Translations under genes and position numbers: made by a program
In this document: one piece after another, positions 25,288 to 35,038 of the stretch
Position numbering within the stretch: position 1 is the first letter of the stretch
How the letters are laid out: each line of letters begins with the position of its first letter
Origin: Parabacteroides goldsteinii DSM 19448 = WAL 12034
Lineage (GTDB): Bacteria; Bacteroidota; Bacteroidia; Bacteroidales; Tannerellaceae
NCBI RefSeq assembly: GCF_000969835.1
Contig: NZ_KQ033913.1
Location: forward strand, 1,881,768 to 1,945,767
DNA: 64,000 nt
Direction: 5' to 3'
The notes under the pieces: generated by a model
The model's input: the letters and a program-made list of their open reading frames with translations, nothing else
What the model was told of the DNA's origin: nothing
Database searches by the model: none

Positions 25288-26853
25288 CTATTGGAGATCA
25301 TGGAAGATTCCCCATTCTCCGATATTTCGTTCTTTCCGATCGAACGAAACACCGACTTTTATCAGTTTACGATGATCTATTTGATAAGGTAACAGGTATC
25401 CTTTATCGTTTATTTGTTGTAAAGCATCTTCTATACTTCCGTCCAACTTAAATTCGAAAACGTAAATATATTCTCCGGTTTTGACAACTGCATCCGCACG
25501 GCCTTTGGCACTACGGACCTCTGCATCACAGAACTGCCCCATCAATTTAAAGATCAGATAAAAGACAACCTGGTAATGACGCTCTGTCTTGTCATTCAAT
25601 TCATAAGGGAAATCCGCAAAAAAAGCACGCATACGTCGCATAAAAGCATCGACATCGCCGGACTCCAGTTCATGGACAAATTTACCGATATAGAAGCCTC
25701 TTGCTTCTTCAGTGATGGAAGAATAGAAAGGAGTGATAAAGTTTAGGAATCCGTAACGCACTTCTTCGTTTGGAAATTCCAGTTTATAGAGTTTAAAACG
25801 AGCATCGTATTCTTTGATTGTCAGATATCCGCTTTGATAGATTAACGGGATCGGGTTGTTCCGTTCAGCACGGTATTCGGTAAAAGCCGATGCTTGTGTC
25901 TCTACACCATCGATCAAAAGACGAAGGTCGTATTCACTTTTCTTCAATAACTCTACCAAAAAGGTGGGAGTTCCGGTCTGGAACCAATAATCGCCAAACT
26001 CTCTTTTGTCTAATGCACTTAACGTACTGAAAGGATTAAACACTCCCTCCCGGTTCGGATGAAAGTGGTAGCCGTCGTATTGCTTCACCATCATTTCAAC
26101 TGTTTCTTCCCATGTCAGTGACTGCATTTGACCTAGCTGTTCCAATTCGGGACGCAAGTTCGCAGTTAACTCTTGATGTGTTATACCGCAAAGAGTTGCA
26201 TAATTATAGTCGAGGCTTATATCATTAAGTTGGTTCAAATCACTAAAAACGCTTACTTGTGCAAATTTAGTGACACCGGTCAGGAATACAAAACGCAAGT
26301 AACGGTCAGCACTTTTGAGAACGCCATAGAACGCTTTCATCGTACGCCGATAGGCTTCCATCAAAGATTCATTATTAATCGCCTGCAAAAGAGGTTTATC
26401 GTATTCGTCGATCAAAACAACTACCTGACGCCCGGTTTGTTCCCAAGCACGACGAATAACATAAAAGAAACGTTCTTCCGGAACACGCAATTTCATTTCA
26501 TCTCCGTAAACAGCTTCCCACATTTCCAAATATTGATTTAAAATAGCTACCAGATCTGCTTCCGTTTCATATTTACGGGCATTCAAATCAAGATGCAACA
26601 CCGGATAAGTATTCCACTCCTGTTCTAATTTTTCAATGGCCAAACCTTCAAATAGTTCTTTTTTTCCTTGAAAATAGGCCTCCAATGTAGAAATCAGTAA
26701 ACTCTTTCCGAAACGACGGGGACGACTGAGAAAATAAGGCTTTCCCTTCATCACCAATTCATAAATCAATGCTGTTTTATCGACATACAAATAGTTCCCA
26801 TTCCGAATATCTTCAAAATCTTGTATTCCTATCGGTAATTTACGACTCATCAT
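25288..26853 (-). CDS. AAA-ATPase-like/DUF1703 protein with PD-(D/E)XK C-terminal domain
   Basis: A 521-residue protein of a family expanded in Bacteroidales. The N-terminal AAA-ATPase_like part begins LPIGIQDFEDIRNGNYLYVD and has the P-loop SRPRRFGKSLLISTLEAYF (about residues 43-60); VVLIDEYDKPLLQAI is Walker B. The C-terminal PDDEXK_9 part has GRADAVVKTGEYIYVFEFKL, that is D...E-x-K, at about residues 455-475. The function is unknown; proposed roles range from mobile-element to defence proteins. The gene has its own minus-7 element at 26888-26895 and ends about 115 bases from the right palindrome. Confidence 0.88.
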   Translation of the reverse strand: MMSRKLPIGIQDFEDIRNGNYLYVDKTALIYELVMKGKPYFLSRPRRFGKSLLISTLEAYFQGKKELFEGLAIEKLEQEWNTYPVLHLDLNARKYETEADLVAILNQYLEMWEAVYGDEMKLRVPEERFFYVIRRAWEQTGRQVVVLIDEYDKPLLQAINNESLMEAYRRTMKAFYGVLKSADRYLRFVFLTGVTKFAQVSVFSDLNQLNDISLDYNYATLCGITHQELTANLRPELEQLGQMQSLTWEETVEMMVKQYDGYHFHPNREGVFNPFSTLSALDKREFGDYWFQTGTPTFLVELLKKSEYDLRLLIDGVETQASAFTEYRAERNNPIPLIYQSGYLTIKEYDARFKLYKLEFPNEEVRYGFLNFITPFYSSITEEARGFYIGKFVHELESGDVDAFMRRMRAFFADFPYELNDKTERHYQVVFYLIFKLMGQFCDAEVRSAKGRADAVVKTGEYIYVFEFKLDGSIEDALQQINDKGYLLPYQIDHRKLIKVGVSFDRKERNIGEWGIFHDLQ

Positions 26854-26887
26854 TATACGCTATTTTAACTTTTATCTAGTTGTTGAA

Positions 26888-26895
26888 CAAAGATA
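26888..26895 (-). promoter_or_regulatory. Minus-7 element for the DUF1703 gene
   Basis: Read on the minus strand this is TATCTTTG, a TAnnTTTG match, 35 bases before the ATG at 26853. No clear minus-33 element. Confidence 0.5.
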
Positions 26896-26956
26896 AACAT
26901 TTATCCGTATAAAGCGGAAACAACCAACCAATTAATATCGACCACAACAGAATATC

Positions 26957-27004
26957 AAAAAAAATCAGCCAAGTAGCAAACCCATATGCTACCTGGCTGA
27001 TTTT
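26957..27004 (-). terminator. Intrinsic terminator of the mannosidase operon
   Basis: Arms AATCAGCCAAGTAGCA and TGCTACCTGGCTGATT form a strong stem with one bulge between 26963 and 27002. On the minus strand it is followed by eight T residues (the A run at 26957-26964). It lies about 40 bases after the stop of the last GH92 gene. Confidence 0.85.
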
Positions 27005-27042
27005 ATTTTAAGAATTCCAGATCAAATCCGGAAAGAAAATCA

Positions 27043-29337
27043 TTATTGAGGCATCGGAGCTGCTGAAGGCGGAGGTGTCTTTGTCCCCCACTCTTTATTG
27101 GCTCTCGGGCCCATTTCAAGTTCAAGCAGACCGCCTTGGGCAATGTCGCTGTGCTGGAACCAGGGCTGGTTCAGGACTTCGCCGTTAAGGCGGGCCGACT
27201 GCACATATTTGTTTTCTTCGGAAGCGTTGTTTGCTTTGATCTCAAACGTATTTCCGTTACCCAGGTCGATCTTTACATCGGTAAATACCGGGCTACCTAT
27301 ATTATAGGTAGGCGAACCGGGAGTAACCGGATAGAATCCCATCTGGCTGAACACTACGAAAGCAGACATACCACCACCGTCTTCATCACCGGGGACACCC
27401 ATCACGTCGTTACGGAACCACTGGTTCAACAGCGTACGGATACGTTTCTGTGTCTTCCAGGGCTGACCGGCGTAGTTGTACAGATACGGGATATGCAAAC
27501 TCGGCTCGTTGGCCATCGAGAACATACCTACATTGCCGGTATGGTCGGGAAGGAAGGAATAAAAACTCCATTTGGACATACCGAGCGGTTCGTTGAACAT
27601 GGAATCGAGATCCAAAACAAATGCTTTGTCACCACCGATCATAGAGATCAGGTCGCCGATATTATGCTGTACGTCCCAACGATACACATAGGCATTGTTC
27701 TCATCGTAATAATCGCGGGCACCCAGGCCACCGTCATAACGGTAATCCATCGGTTCGATGAACTTGCCGTCCTTATCCTTCGGATGGAAGAAACGGGTTT
27801 CGGGGTTGAACAGGTTGCGGTAGTTGTAGGATTCGCGCAGGTAATGTTTGGCTTCGTCAGTCTTACCCAGTTCGGCTGCTATCTGTGAGAGACACCATTG
27901 GTCGTAGGCTGTTCCCAGCGTAACGGCTACCGGCTGGCGTTTTTCCCAGATAGAGACGTTGGCTACCGTTTCCTTTTCGCCGGGTTTCAATGCGGGGATA
28001 TAACCGTGTTCCTTATAGAAATCATCCAACCATCCGGCAGGGGCAGCCGACCAGGGGATCAGTGTTTTCTCTTCGATACCTTTCTTTGAAGCGATATAGG
28101 CCTTTTCCAGGTCGAAGCCGCGCAGGCCTTTCTTCCAGGCGTCGATCACGGTGGCTACGGCATGGTTGGAGTTCATACGACGCGAATCGCCGGTCACTTC
28201 CGGGAAGGTCGGCATCCAGTTCGTACCCATCTGTTCCGCCATCAACAGGAAGGAATTGATGATATCGCTTTCACGTTCGTTATCGATCAGGATACGCAAC
28301 GGGTGGGTTGCACGGTAGGTATCCCAGATCCAGTCGTCGGTATAGAACGGACGACCGCCGTCTTCATGGATCTGACCGTCGAAGGCACTGTAGTAACGGC
28401 CGTCTTCGCTCAGGTTGACCGGACGTTCGTAGCAACGGTATAAAGAGGTATAGAATACGGTCTTGTCGTCGTTGGTTCCGCCTTGCGTCTGGATTTTGCC
28501 GAGGGCATCGTTCCAGTCGTTGCGGGCGATCTTGGCTACAACGTCCACATCATAGGCAGCAATCTCACGTTCGAGGTTCTTCTTTGCCTGGTCTTCGCTG
28601 ATGAAGGAGATACCGTAGCGCACACCGAGTTTCTTTACGTCATTTCCGTAAGAGAGGACAAGGGCAGCGTCTTTACCTTCTACCGATGTTTCGCCGTATT
28701 TCACGGTGTTATCTCCCAATACGCCACATTGTTGCGGAGCTTTGTCTGTTTCGGCATAGAGATAGACTTTCGTCTTCCGGTCTACGAACTGGTAACCGCT
28801 GACGCTCTTTCCATCGCTCTTCAACTGTCCGTTACGGCTGTTGAAGATCAGATAGGCAGGCCCTTCTCCTTCAAAAGTGATGCCATAGACGGCACTCTGA
28901 TGCGAAGGGGCGAAGTCTACATCTATATTATTATCGTCCAGATATACCTGGTAACGATACGGATAGATCTTCTCATGGTCATAACTGTAATTGATAACCG
29001 GCTTCAATCCGGATTCTTCTCCCTGATACGGACTCAGATTAAAAGCAGAACTTCCGCGGTGGCTGGTTACGATAACCGGCAGTCCGCTCAACATATCACC
29101 TGTAAAGTCGGCACGCTCCGGATAAACACGGAGCATACTGTTAGGTAAATGTACGGTCGGATAGGTAGGCACCAGCAAGTGACTGATGTTTCCCATATAG
29201 GGATTGACATAGTCTACCGGGCTTTTCTGCTCCGACGGGAGACCTCCTCCGGCAGCGCAGGAGGCCAGTAAAAAAGCTGAAGCCAGCAAGGCAACAGATG
29301 TCTTGATTTTTTTGTTTAATTTCATCTTAGTATTCAA
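27043..29337 (-). CDS. GH92 alpha-mannosidase, lipoprotein (first copy by position)
   Basis: A 764-residue GH92 enzyme with a lipoprotein signal (LLASC near residue 27). It opens VDYVNPYMGNISHLLVPTYP, as usual for the family, and has RPFYTDDWIWDTYRATHPL and GVPGDEDGGGMSAFVVFSQ with GFYPVTPGSPTYNIG after it, the GH92 calcium/catalytic signature. GH92 enzymes are calcium-dependent exo-alpha-mannosidases that remove terminal mannose from N-glycans or mannans with inversion. The lipid anchor places it at the periplasm or cell surface. It is the last gene of the operon, 11 bases after the previous GH92, and is followed by a terminator. Which alpha-linkage it cuts is not readable. Confidence 0.93.
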   Translation of the reverse strand: MNTKMKLNKKIKTSVALLASAFLLASCAAGGGLPSEQKSPVDYVNPYMGNISHLLVPTYPTVHLPNSMLRVYPERADFTGDMLSGLPVIVTSHRGSSAFNLSPYQGEESGLKPVINYSYDHEKIYPYRYQVYLDDNNIDVDFAPSHQSAVYGITFEGEGPAYLIFNSRNGQLKSDGKSVSGYQFVDRKTKVYLYAETDKAPQQCGVLGDNTVKYGETSVEGKDAALVLSYGNDVKKLGVRYGISFISEDQAKKNLEREIAAYDVDVVAKIARNDWNDALGKIQTQGGTNDDKTVFYTSLYRCYERPVNLSEDGRYYSAFDGQIHEDGGRPFYTDDWIWDTYRATHPLRILIDNERESDIINSFLLMAEQMGTNWMPTFPEVTGDSRRMNSNHAVATVIDAWKKGLRGFDLEKAYIASKKGIEEKTLIPWSAAPAGWLDDFYKEHGYIPALKPGEKETVANVSIWEKRQPVAVTLGTAYDQWCLSQIAAELGKTDEAKHYLRESYNYRNLFNPETRFFHPKDKDGKFIEPMDYRYDGGLGARDYYDENNAYVYRWDVQHNIGDLISMIGGDKAFVLDLDSMFNEPLGMSKWSFYSFLPDHTGNVGMFSMANEPSLHIPYLYNYAGQPWKTQKRIRTLLNQWFRNDVMGVPGDEDGGGMSAFVVFSQMGFYPVTPGSPTYNIGSPVFTDVKIDLGNGNTFEIKANNASEENKYVQSARLNGEVLNQPWFQHSDIAQGGLLELEMGPRANKEWGTKTPPPSAAPMPQ

Positions 29338-29348
29338 TTCAGTATTTA

Positions 29349-31661
29349 TTATTTCTTCTTTTCATCCACTGAGAATGAATAAGGGAAGTCTTCCGGGTTA
29401 ACACCTCTGTTCAGGTTGGGTTTGTCGCCCATCTTAATATCGAGGACACCGCCTTTCAGCAGTTCGTTGTGGTCGAGATAGTTCTTGGTATAGTTCACGC
29501 CGTTGAATGACATCGACTCGATATAGATATTCTTGTCGCTGTTTTCGGGAGCGTTGATCACCAGGTTCTTTCCATTCTCGAAATGCAGTGTTGCCTTCTT
29601 GAACAACGGGGCGCCCAACACATACTGCGTAGTACCCGGAGCCACCGGATAGAATCCCAGGGCTGAGAATACATACCAGGCGGAAGTCTGGCCGTTGTCC
29701 TCGTCACCGCAATAACCGTCAGGTGTCGGAGTGTACATCTTATTCATTACGTCACGTACCCAGTACTGCGCTTTCCAGGGTTGTCCGGCGTAGTTATACA
29801 GGTAGATCATATGCTGGATCGGCTGGTTGCCATGTGCATAGTTACCCATGTTCATGATCTGCATTTCGCGGATCTCATGGATTACCTGTCCGTAGTAACT
29901 GTCGTCGAACAATGGCGGAACGGCAAATACAGAATCAAGCATCATCACAAAAGAGTCTTTGCCACCCATCAGGTCGATCAGTCCCTGCGGATCGTGGAAG
30001 ACAGACCAGGTATAATGCCAACTATTGCCTTCGGTGAAAGCATCCCCCCACTTCAACGGAGAGAACGGTGACTGGAAAGTACCGTCGGCATTCTTTCCGC
30101 GCATCAGCTTACTTTCCTTGTCGTACAGATTCTTATAATTCATGGCACGTTTAGCATACAGGTCGAGTTCTTTCTTCGGGCGGCCCAGTTCTTTGGCGAT
30201 CTGATAAATACACCAGTCGTTATAAGCATATTCCAGCGTACGGGCTGCGTTTTCATTGATCTTGACATCGTAAGGCACGTATCCCAGTTTGTTGTAATAC
30301 TCATGTCCCAGACGGCCGGTGGAAGACACAGTCGGGTGTACGTTTTCCGTTCCGTGGATCAGGCCTTTGTACATCGTTTCCAGGTCATCGACCTTTACGC
30401 CCTTCATATAAGCATCTACCAGGATGGAAGCCGAGTTGTTACCCACCATGCAACCACGGTGTCCCGGACTTGCCCATTCGGGGAAGAAGCCGCTTTCCTT
30501 ATAGGTATTGATCAGACCTTCCTGCATTTCCTTGTTCATAGACGGATACATCAGGTTCAGGAACGGGAACAGGGCACGGAACGTATCCCAGAAACCGGTA
30601 TCGGTAAACATATATCCCGGCAGCACTTCACCGTTATACGGACTGTAATGAACTACGTTTCCGGCTGCATCTATTTCGTAGAACTTACGCGGGAAAAGCA
30701 GTGAACGGTACATGCAGGAATAGAATGTACGGTACTGGTCCAATGTTCCTCCTTCTACCTCGATCTTACCCAAGACATCGTTCCAGGCTTGTTTGCCTTT
30801 AGAAACCAGGGTATCGAAATTATCATTACCCAATTCTTTCATATTGATGGCAGCCTGGTCGAAGCTGATGAAGGAAGAAGCCACCTTGGCCTGAACGATC
30901 TCGCCTTTCTTCGTCTTGAAACCGATCACGGCACCCACATGACTGGAAGTCTGTTCTTTCGAACCTTCCTTCAGCGTGTTGTCGGCAAACGTCGCTTCGT
31001 AGGTAAAAGGTTTATCGAATTCGATAATAAAGTAGTTCTTGAAGTTCTCGGGAACACCGCCGCTATTCTTGGTAGAGTAACCGATAATCTTATTCTCTTC
31101 CGGGATGACTTTGATATAAGAACCGTTATCCAACGCGTCTACCACTATGTAAGAATGGTCGTTTTCCGGGAAGGTGAAACGGAACAGAGCGGCACGGTCG
31201 GTCGGAGTCAGCTCCGTTATCACATCGTGATCGGCCAGATAGGCTTTATAATAATAAGGTTTCACCACTTCACTCTTATGGGAGAACCAGCTGGCACGTT
31301 TATCCTGGTCAAATTCAGGAGCGCCCACAACAGGCATAATGGCAAACTGTCCGTAATCGTTGATCCACGGGCTCGGCTGGTGGGTTTGTTTGAATCCTCT
31401 TATCTTATTTGCGGTATATACATACTGCCATCCGTCTCCCATCTTTCCTGTCTGGGGAGTCCAGAAGTTCATCCCCCAGGGACGGGCAATGGCGGGATAA
31501 GTGTTTCCTGTCGATAGTTCAAAGCTCGATTGAGTTCCCATCAACGGCATTGCATACTCTACCGGGTCAAAGGCGTCGTTACCGGGAGCTGCCATAGCTG
31601 GCTTTCCAATCCAGGCCGTCATCGCGACCAAAGCAATAGCCAATACATTTTTCTTATTCAT
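29349..31661 (-). CDS. GH92 alpha-mannosidase, secreted (second copy by position)
   Basis: A 770-residue GH92 enzyme with a cleavable signal peptide (MNKKNVLAIALVAM...AMAA) and no lipobox cysteine, so probably periplasmic. It has VEYAMPLMGTQSSFELSTG, MFTDTGFWDTFRALFPFL and the family signature GYCGDEDNGQTSAWYVFSAL with GFYPVAPGTTQYVLG. A minus-7 element lies 67 bases upstream, after a 470-base non-coding interval, so this gene and the next GH92 may have their own promoter as well as read-through from upstream. The two differ clearly in sequence, which suggests different linkage preferences. Confidence 0.93.
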   Translation of the reverse strand: MNKKNVLAIALVAMTAWIGKPAMAAPGNDAFDPVEYAMPLMGTQSSFELSTGNTYPAIARPWGMNFWTPQTGKMGDGWQYVYTANKIRGFKQTHQPSPWINDYGQFAIMPVVGAPEFDQDKRASWFSHKSEVVKPYYYKAYLADHDVITELTPTDRAALFRFTFPENDHSYIVVDALDNGSYIKVIPEENKIIGYSTKNSGGVPENFKNYFIIEFDKPFTYEATFADNTLKEGSKEQTSSHVGAVIGFKTKKGEIVQAKVASSFISFDQAAINMKELGNDNFDTLVSKGKQAWNDVLGKIEVEGGTLDQYRTFYSCMYRSLLFPRKFYEIDAAGNVVHYSPYNGEVLPGYMFTDTGFWDTFRALFPFLNLMYPSMNKEMQEGLINTYKESGFFPEWASPGHRGCMVGNNSASILVDAYMKGVKVDDLETMYKGLIHGTENVHPTVSSTGRLGHEYYNKLGYVPYDVKINENAARTLEYAYNDWCIYQIAKELGRPKKELDLYAKRAMNYKNLYDKESKLMRGKNADGTFQSPFSPLKWGDAFTEGNSWHYTWSVFHDPQGLIDLMGGKDSFVMMLDSVFAVPPLFDDSYYGQVIHEIREMQIMNMGNYAHGNQPIQHMIYLYNYAGQPWKAQYWVRDVMNKMYTPTPDGYCGDEDNGQTSAWYVFSALGFYPVAPGTTQYVLGAPLFKKATLHFENGKNLVINAPENSDKNIYIESMSFNGVNYTKNYLDHNELLKGGVLDIKMGDKPNLNRGVNPEDFPYSFSVDEKKK

Positions 31662-31727
31662 GTTTTCTTATTTTGGGTTGAATTTATATGTTTAAATGAA
31701 GCCAAATCATCAAATTCATTAATCACA

Positions 31728-31735
31728 CAAAGATA
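31728..31735 (-). promoter_or_regulatory. Minus-7 element upstream of the secreted GH92
   Basis: TATCTTTG on the minus strand, 67 bases before the ATG at 31661. A TTTG minus-33 element is seen only at a too-long spacing (25 bases). Confidence 0.45.
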
Positions 31736-31838
31736 AAGACAATCCGGAAGAGAAAGAATACAAATATCTTTAATTCACATACAAAATCACATAAAGGGGC
31801 TCTTTACATAATAATCCGGGAAGTGAGTGCCTTTACGA

Positions 31839-32019
31839 GAAACAATGTTTCCGGGGAGATAACCCACTGTCGACCTCCCGGAAACATTGTAAATTCCACT
31901 TCGTCGGTGGGTCAGGTCCTCAGAAACATTGTAAATTCCATTTCGTCGGTGGGTCAAGTCCCCGGAAACATTGTAAATTCCATTTCGACGGTGGGTCAGG
32001 TCCCCGGAAACATTGTTTC
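31839..32019. repeat. 42-nt tandem array bounded by 18-bp inverted repeats
   Basis: Three full 42-base units lie at 31877-31918, 31919-31960 and 31961-32002, with a partial fourth after them. Each contains GAAACATTGTAAATTCCA and CGGTGGGTCA with only a few changes. The array is bracketed by a perfect 18-base inverted repeat, GAAACAATGTTTCCGGGG at 31839-31856 and its complement at 32002-32019. It is intergenic, between the GH38 and GH92 genes. There are no unique spacers, so it is not a CRISPR. Confidence 0.85.
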
Positions 32020-32056
32020 CGGCATTTCAACCATTTATTTACCGGGTCATAATAAT

Positions 32057-32120
32057 AAAGCGATGCCACTTATGAAAATCCTTTATCACAGAAGGATAGT
32101 TTCATAAGTGGCATCGCTTT
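32057..32120 (-). terminator. Long hairpin after the GH38 gene
   Basis: Arms AAAGCGATGCCACTTATGAA and TTCATAAGTGGCATCGCTTT are perfect complements, continued by AATCCTT/AAGGATAG with small bulges. It starts 15 bases after the GH38 stop codon. No strong T run follows, so it could stabilise the 3' end of the upstream message or reduce read-through to the distal GH92 genes instead of fully terminating. Confidence 0.7.
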
Positions 32121-32134
32121 ATCTTACAGATAGA

Positions 32135-35038
32135 TTACCAGGAAAGTTTTATAAACTTATTCTCCCAGGGGACAAAATCTGTTGTTGCATTTCCGGCAAC
32201 CGGGTCTCCCACTACATCACAAACAGTGACTTTCGTAAAGTTGACCTTATCGGAAGTAACGGCAAATTCAGCCGGTTTTCCTGCAATCTCGCGCAACTGA
32301 AGCATCACGGCGTTTTCTCCTTCAACAGGTTTCATATTCACCAGCAACAGGTTGTCGGATGAGATATTGAACACGGAAGCAGGAGATACGACTTTGCTTC
32401 CCTTCGCTCCCGCCGGCAATACGCGGGTCAGGAACGGGATGCGGTTCTCCCAGGCAAAACGGGTGGCATAACCAATCGAGTTGTCTTTGCTTGAATTGAT
32501 AAAGTAACTCCATTGCAGTTCACCCATCTGGTCGGCATTGAAATTGGTTACCCAATAGTTGTTCATCGGCCAGGAATACATATTGGTGGATTGGGGAACG
32601 GCACCGGCTTTATAGCGTCCGGTGTTGATTGCCCCGAACTGCATCAACGGTATTTCAGGACTGCCCATCACGACCTGCGATTCGCTGTTACGCGCCGTAG
32701 CAAAGTTCTGGACGGTGTACCAGTCGTTCGATGAACCGGGAATCTGGTCTACACCCGCTTCGATCGTTCCGCCGGGAACATCCAGGAATATCTTTCCCTG
32801 ATTCACCTCAAACGGGAACGAGATATAGACAGCTTCGGGATCGGTAATGGCTTTTTTACGCAGACGGTAAACAATATCGATCTTCTTTGTCACATTGAAT
32901 ACACGGAACTCGACCATCAGGTTGTTCGGTTCACGACCGGCAACGGTCTCGCCACGGAAACGATACGTATCCCAGATCGCTCCCTTTTCGTAACGCTCGA
33001 AACGGATCCGTTCGGGACGGCGGCGAAGGAATTGCGGTGCGCGGTACTGTTCCATCGGATGACGGCTGTCGATGATCTCGTAGATAAATTCGCCCAGTTC
33101 CCACTCGGCATTCGGGGTAGTCAGCTCCTTGTTCAGTTCCTTGTCGAACAGTTTACTGATGGTTCCCTTGCGAGTATTGAAGTCGATGGCATACCAGGGA
33201 TTCTCGACATGAGCATTCTCCAATTTATCTGCCAATTGCACGGCAGGACGAGGCTCGTCTTTTACCTTTATATAATATTGGGCATACCCGAAAGCAGGTA
33301 CGTCTTTCACGTAAAGCGACCAGTAAGTACCGTCCGAACGGCTTTCCGCCGGTTGCGCAGGAATGATATTCCCGAAAGCATCCACTATTTCAAAGGCTTT
33401 TTCGCGAGGTAATATCTGGTGATCGATATACACTTTGGCTATACCGCTATATGTCCAGTTCAACGTATTGAAGACAGCCACCGAGGGATATTCGGCTTTC
33501 GGCACGAAAGACTGCAACAATCCCATCGTCACTTCTCCCAGCAAACCGGAATGACGGTAAGCCTCCCAGGCATACGATTGTTTCAGGGAACGCTGCTCCC
33601 AGGTTTCCTTGCAATAGGCATTACGGACGCTTTCGCTGTAACCGAATGTATGTTCATCATAAAACAGCAGGGCCTTGTTGATGTCGTCTATCTGGTTACC
33701 GATCTGGGCAGGAAGTTTGGCTCCCAGCATACCGGCAAAAGACAGACCAGCCTGGTTAGCGATAATGTCCGAATGAGTGATACGGGAAATAGCCGCTTCA
33801 CGGGCACCGGAAGCAAAACCGTCTGTCCACCAGTCAGGCCATGCGCCACGGATGGTCTGTATCTTATCGGCATAGTTCGTCTCTACATCTTTGATAAACT
33901 CGCTGGCAACTGCCGTGCGGAGTTTGGGCCATTCGTATTTCTCATTCCACTTCATCAGCATCTCGCAACTCTTTGTCGAAGGGGGCGAATTATCGGTAAA
34001 ATAACCGGAGTGCTGGGCGGCAACGATATCGTACGGATAGTTCTTGGCTTCCATTTCACCCAGATAATTCAGGACGCGTTCTTCGAACTGCTCGAAGTTA
34101 TCGGTGTGGATACCGAAGAAGTTTCCCTGGTTGTAATGTTCGGCACGATAAGTCAACACCTTTTTTCCGGAAGGAGACTGCCACCAGAATACGGTCGGTA
34201 TGTCGAAACATATCAGGGCACGATGACCGTGTGTTCCCATATTGACATATTTCACACCTGCATCGGCAAAAAATTCAGTGAAGCACCAGCCGATACCGTT
34301 CACATCGTTCTGCATAGCGACTTCCGCTTTCATTCCAGCTTCACGGAAAGCCTTCAACGGGTAAAGGGAGGCGGCCAATGTCTGTTCGTCGGGCAATTCG
34401 TCGAAGTTCAGATACATGGCAGCCAGTTCGATGCGTCCTTCGGCTACCCGCTTTTTCAGGCGGGCGATCTGTTCGGCAGGGCGGCATTTCAGGTATTCGC
34501 TGACGGCCCAGGCGATTTCGCAGGTCCAGCGAAACTTGGCAAAGTCGGGGTAATTATCGGTGGCGTCGCAATAGTCGAGCGCATAGTCGATGTAACGGAG
34601 ATGTTCTGCCAGGATTTCGGTTTGCGAACGGGTGTAACCGATATCGGTATGCGTATGCTGCACCATATTCATCTGCCAGTGACGGACAGGTTTTACTTCC
34701 ACCCGGGTAGATTCTTGTTCCTTACCGACAGTTACTGTCAGAGGCAACTGCACGGTAGACTGTACCTGCGGTATCTCAAAAAAGAAGGGATTCGGCCCGT
34801 CATTCAATTTCACTTTCCGGGACTGATCGCCCAGGGTAATCGTTGCATTGGCGGAGGCTCCTTCGTGTTTTACCGTAACCCGTACTTTCTGTACCGGTCC
34901 TTTCGCTGTTTTATACAAAGCGGGAAAGAGATGCGTCTCGATCCCCGGCGGAGCGGTCGAAGCGCTCCAGGCAAAGGATGACAGGACAAACAATGCCAGC
35001 CCTGTCAGGAATAAGGTTTTAAGCGTTTTCATAAGCAT
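32135..35038 (-). CDS. GH38 alpha-mannosidase
   Basis: A 967-residue secreted protein with a signal peptide (hydrophobic stretch ending SSFAWSA). The GH38 catalytic domain starts near residue 120: QHTHTDIGYTRSQTEILAEH holds the zinc-binding His and Asp, AMQNDVNGIGW the nucleophile region, and AAQHSGYFTDNSP a later zinc histidine. The second half is the beta-sandwich domain of the family. GH38 enzymes are retaining, zinc-dependent alpha-mannosidases with broad linkage range. Its ATG lies directly beside the transporter stop codon, so the genes are coupled. A second ATG two codons on is equally possible. Confidence 0.9.
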   Translation of the reverse strand: MLMKTLKTLFLTGLALFVLSSFAWSASTAPPGIETHLFPALYKTAKGPVQKVRVTVKHEGASANATITLGDQSRKVKLNDGPNPFFFEIPQVQSTVQLPLTVTVGKEQESTRVEVKPVRHWQMNMVQHTHTDIGYTRSQTEILAEHLRYIDYALDYCDATDNYPDFAKFRWTCEIAWAVSEYLKCRPAEQIARLKKRVAEGRIELAAMYLNFDELPDEQTLAASLYPLKAFREAGMKAEVAMQNDVNGIGWCFTEFFADAGVKYVNMGTHGHRALICFDIPTVFWWQSPSGKKVLTYRAEHYNQGNFFGIHTDNFEQFEERVLNYLGEMEAKNYPYDIVAAQHSGYFTDNSPPSTKSCEMLMKWNEKYEWPKLRTAVASEFIKDVETNYADKIQTIRGAWPDWWTDGFASGAREAAISRITHSDIIANQAGLSFAGMLGAKLPAQIGNQIDDINKALLFYDEHTFGYSESVRNAYCKETWEQRSLKQSYAWEAYRHSGLLGEVTMGLLQSFVPKAEYPSVAVFNTLNWTYSGIAKVYIDHQILPREKAFEIVDAFGNIIPAQPAESRSDGTYWSLYVKDVPAFGYAQYYIKVKDEPRPAVQLADKLENAHVENPWYAIDFNTRKGTISKLFDKELNKELTTPNAEWELGEFIYEIIDSRHPMEQYRAPQFLRRRPERIRFERYEKGAIWDTYRFRGETVAGREPNNLMVEFRVFNVTKKIDIVYRLRKKAITDPEAVYISFPFEVNQGKIFLDVPGGTIEAGVDQIPGSSNDWYTVQNFATARNSESQVVMGSPEIPLMQFGAINTGRYKAGAVPQSTNMYSWPMNNYWVTNFNADQMGELQWSYFINSSKDNSIGYATRFAWENRIPFLTRVLPAGAKGSKVVSPASVFNISSDNLLLVNMKPVEGENAVMLQLREIAGKPAEFAVTSDKVNFTKVTVCDVVGDPVAGNATTDFVPWENKFIKLSW

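Noticed and set aside
25288..26853. The DUF1703 ATPase/nuclease-like gene as part of the two-gene system at 20815-22750
   Set aside because: It has its own minus-7 element, is separated by the invertible region and a capsule gene, and belongs to a different, widely scattered family.
31877..32002. Possible CRISPR array
   Set aside because: The units are head-to-tail repeats without unique spacers, and no cas genes are in the window. The same holds for 42913-43092.
31823..32107. A 94-codon frame with GNIVNSISSVGQVP-like repeats
   Set aside because: Same reason: the 42-base array keeps one frame open by chance; no signal or domain is present.
33419..34981. A 520-codon open frame opposite the GH38 gene
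   Set aside because: The minus-strand GH38 has catalytic motifs and a signal peptide; the opposite frame is a mirror artefact of its codon use.
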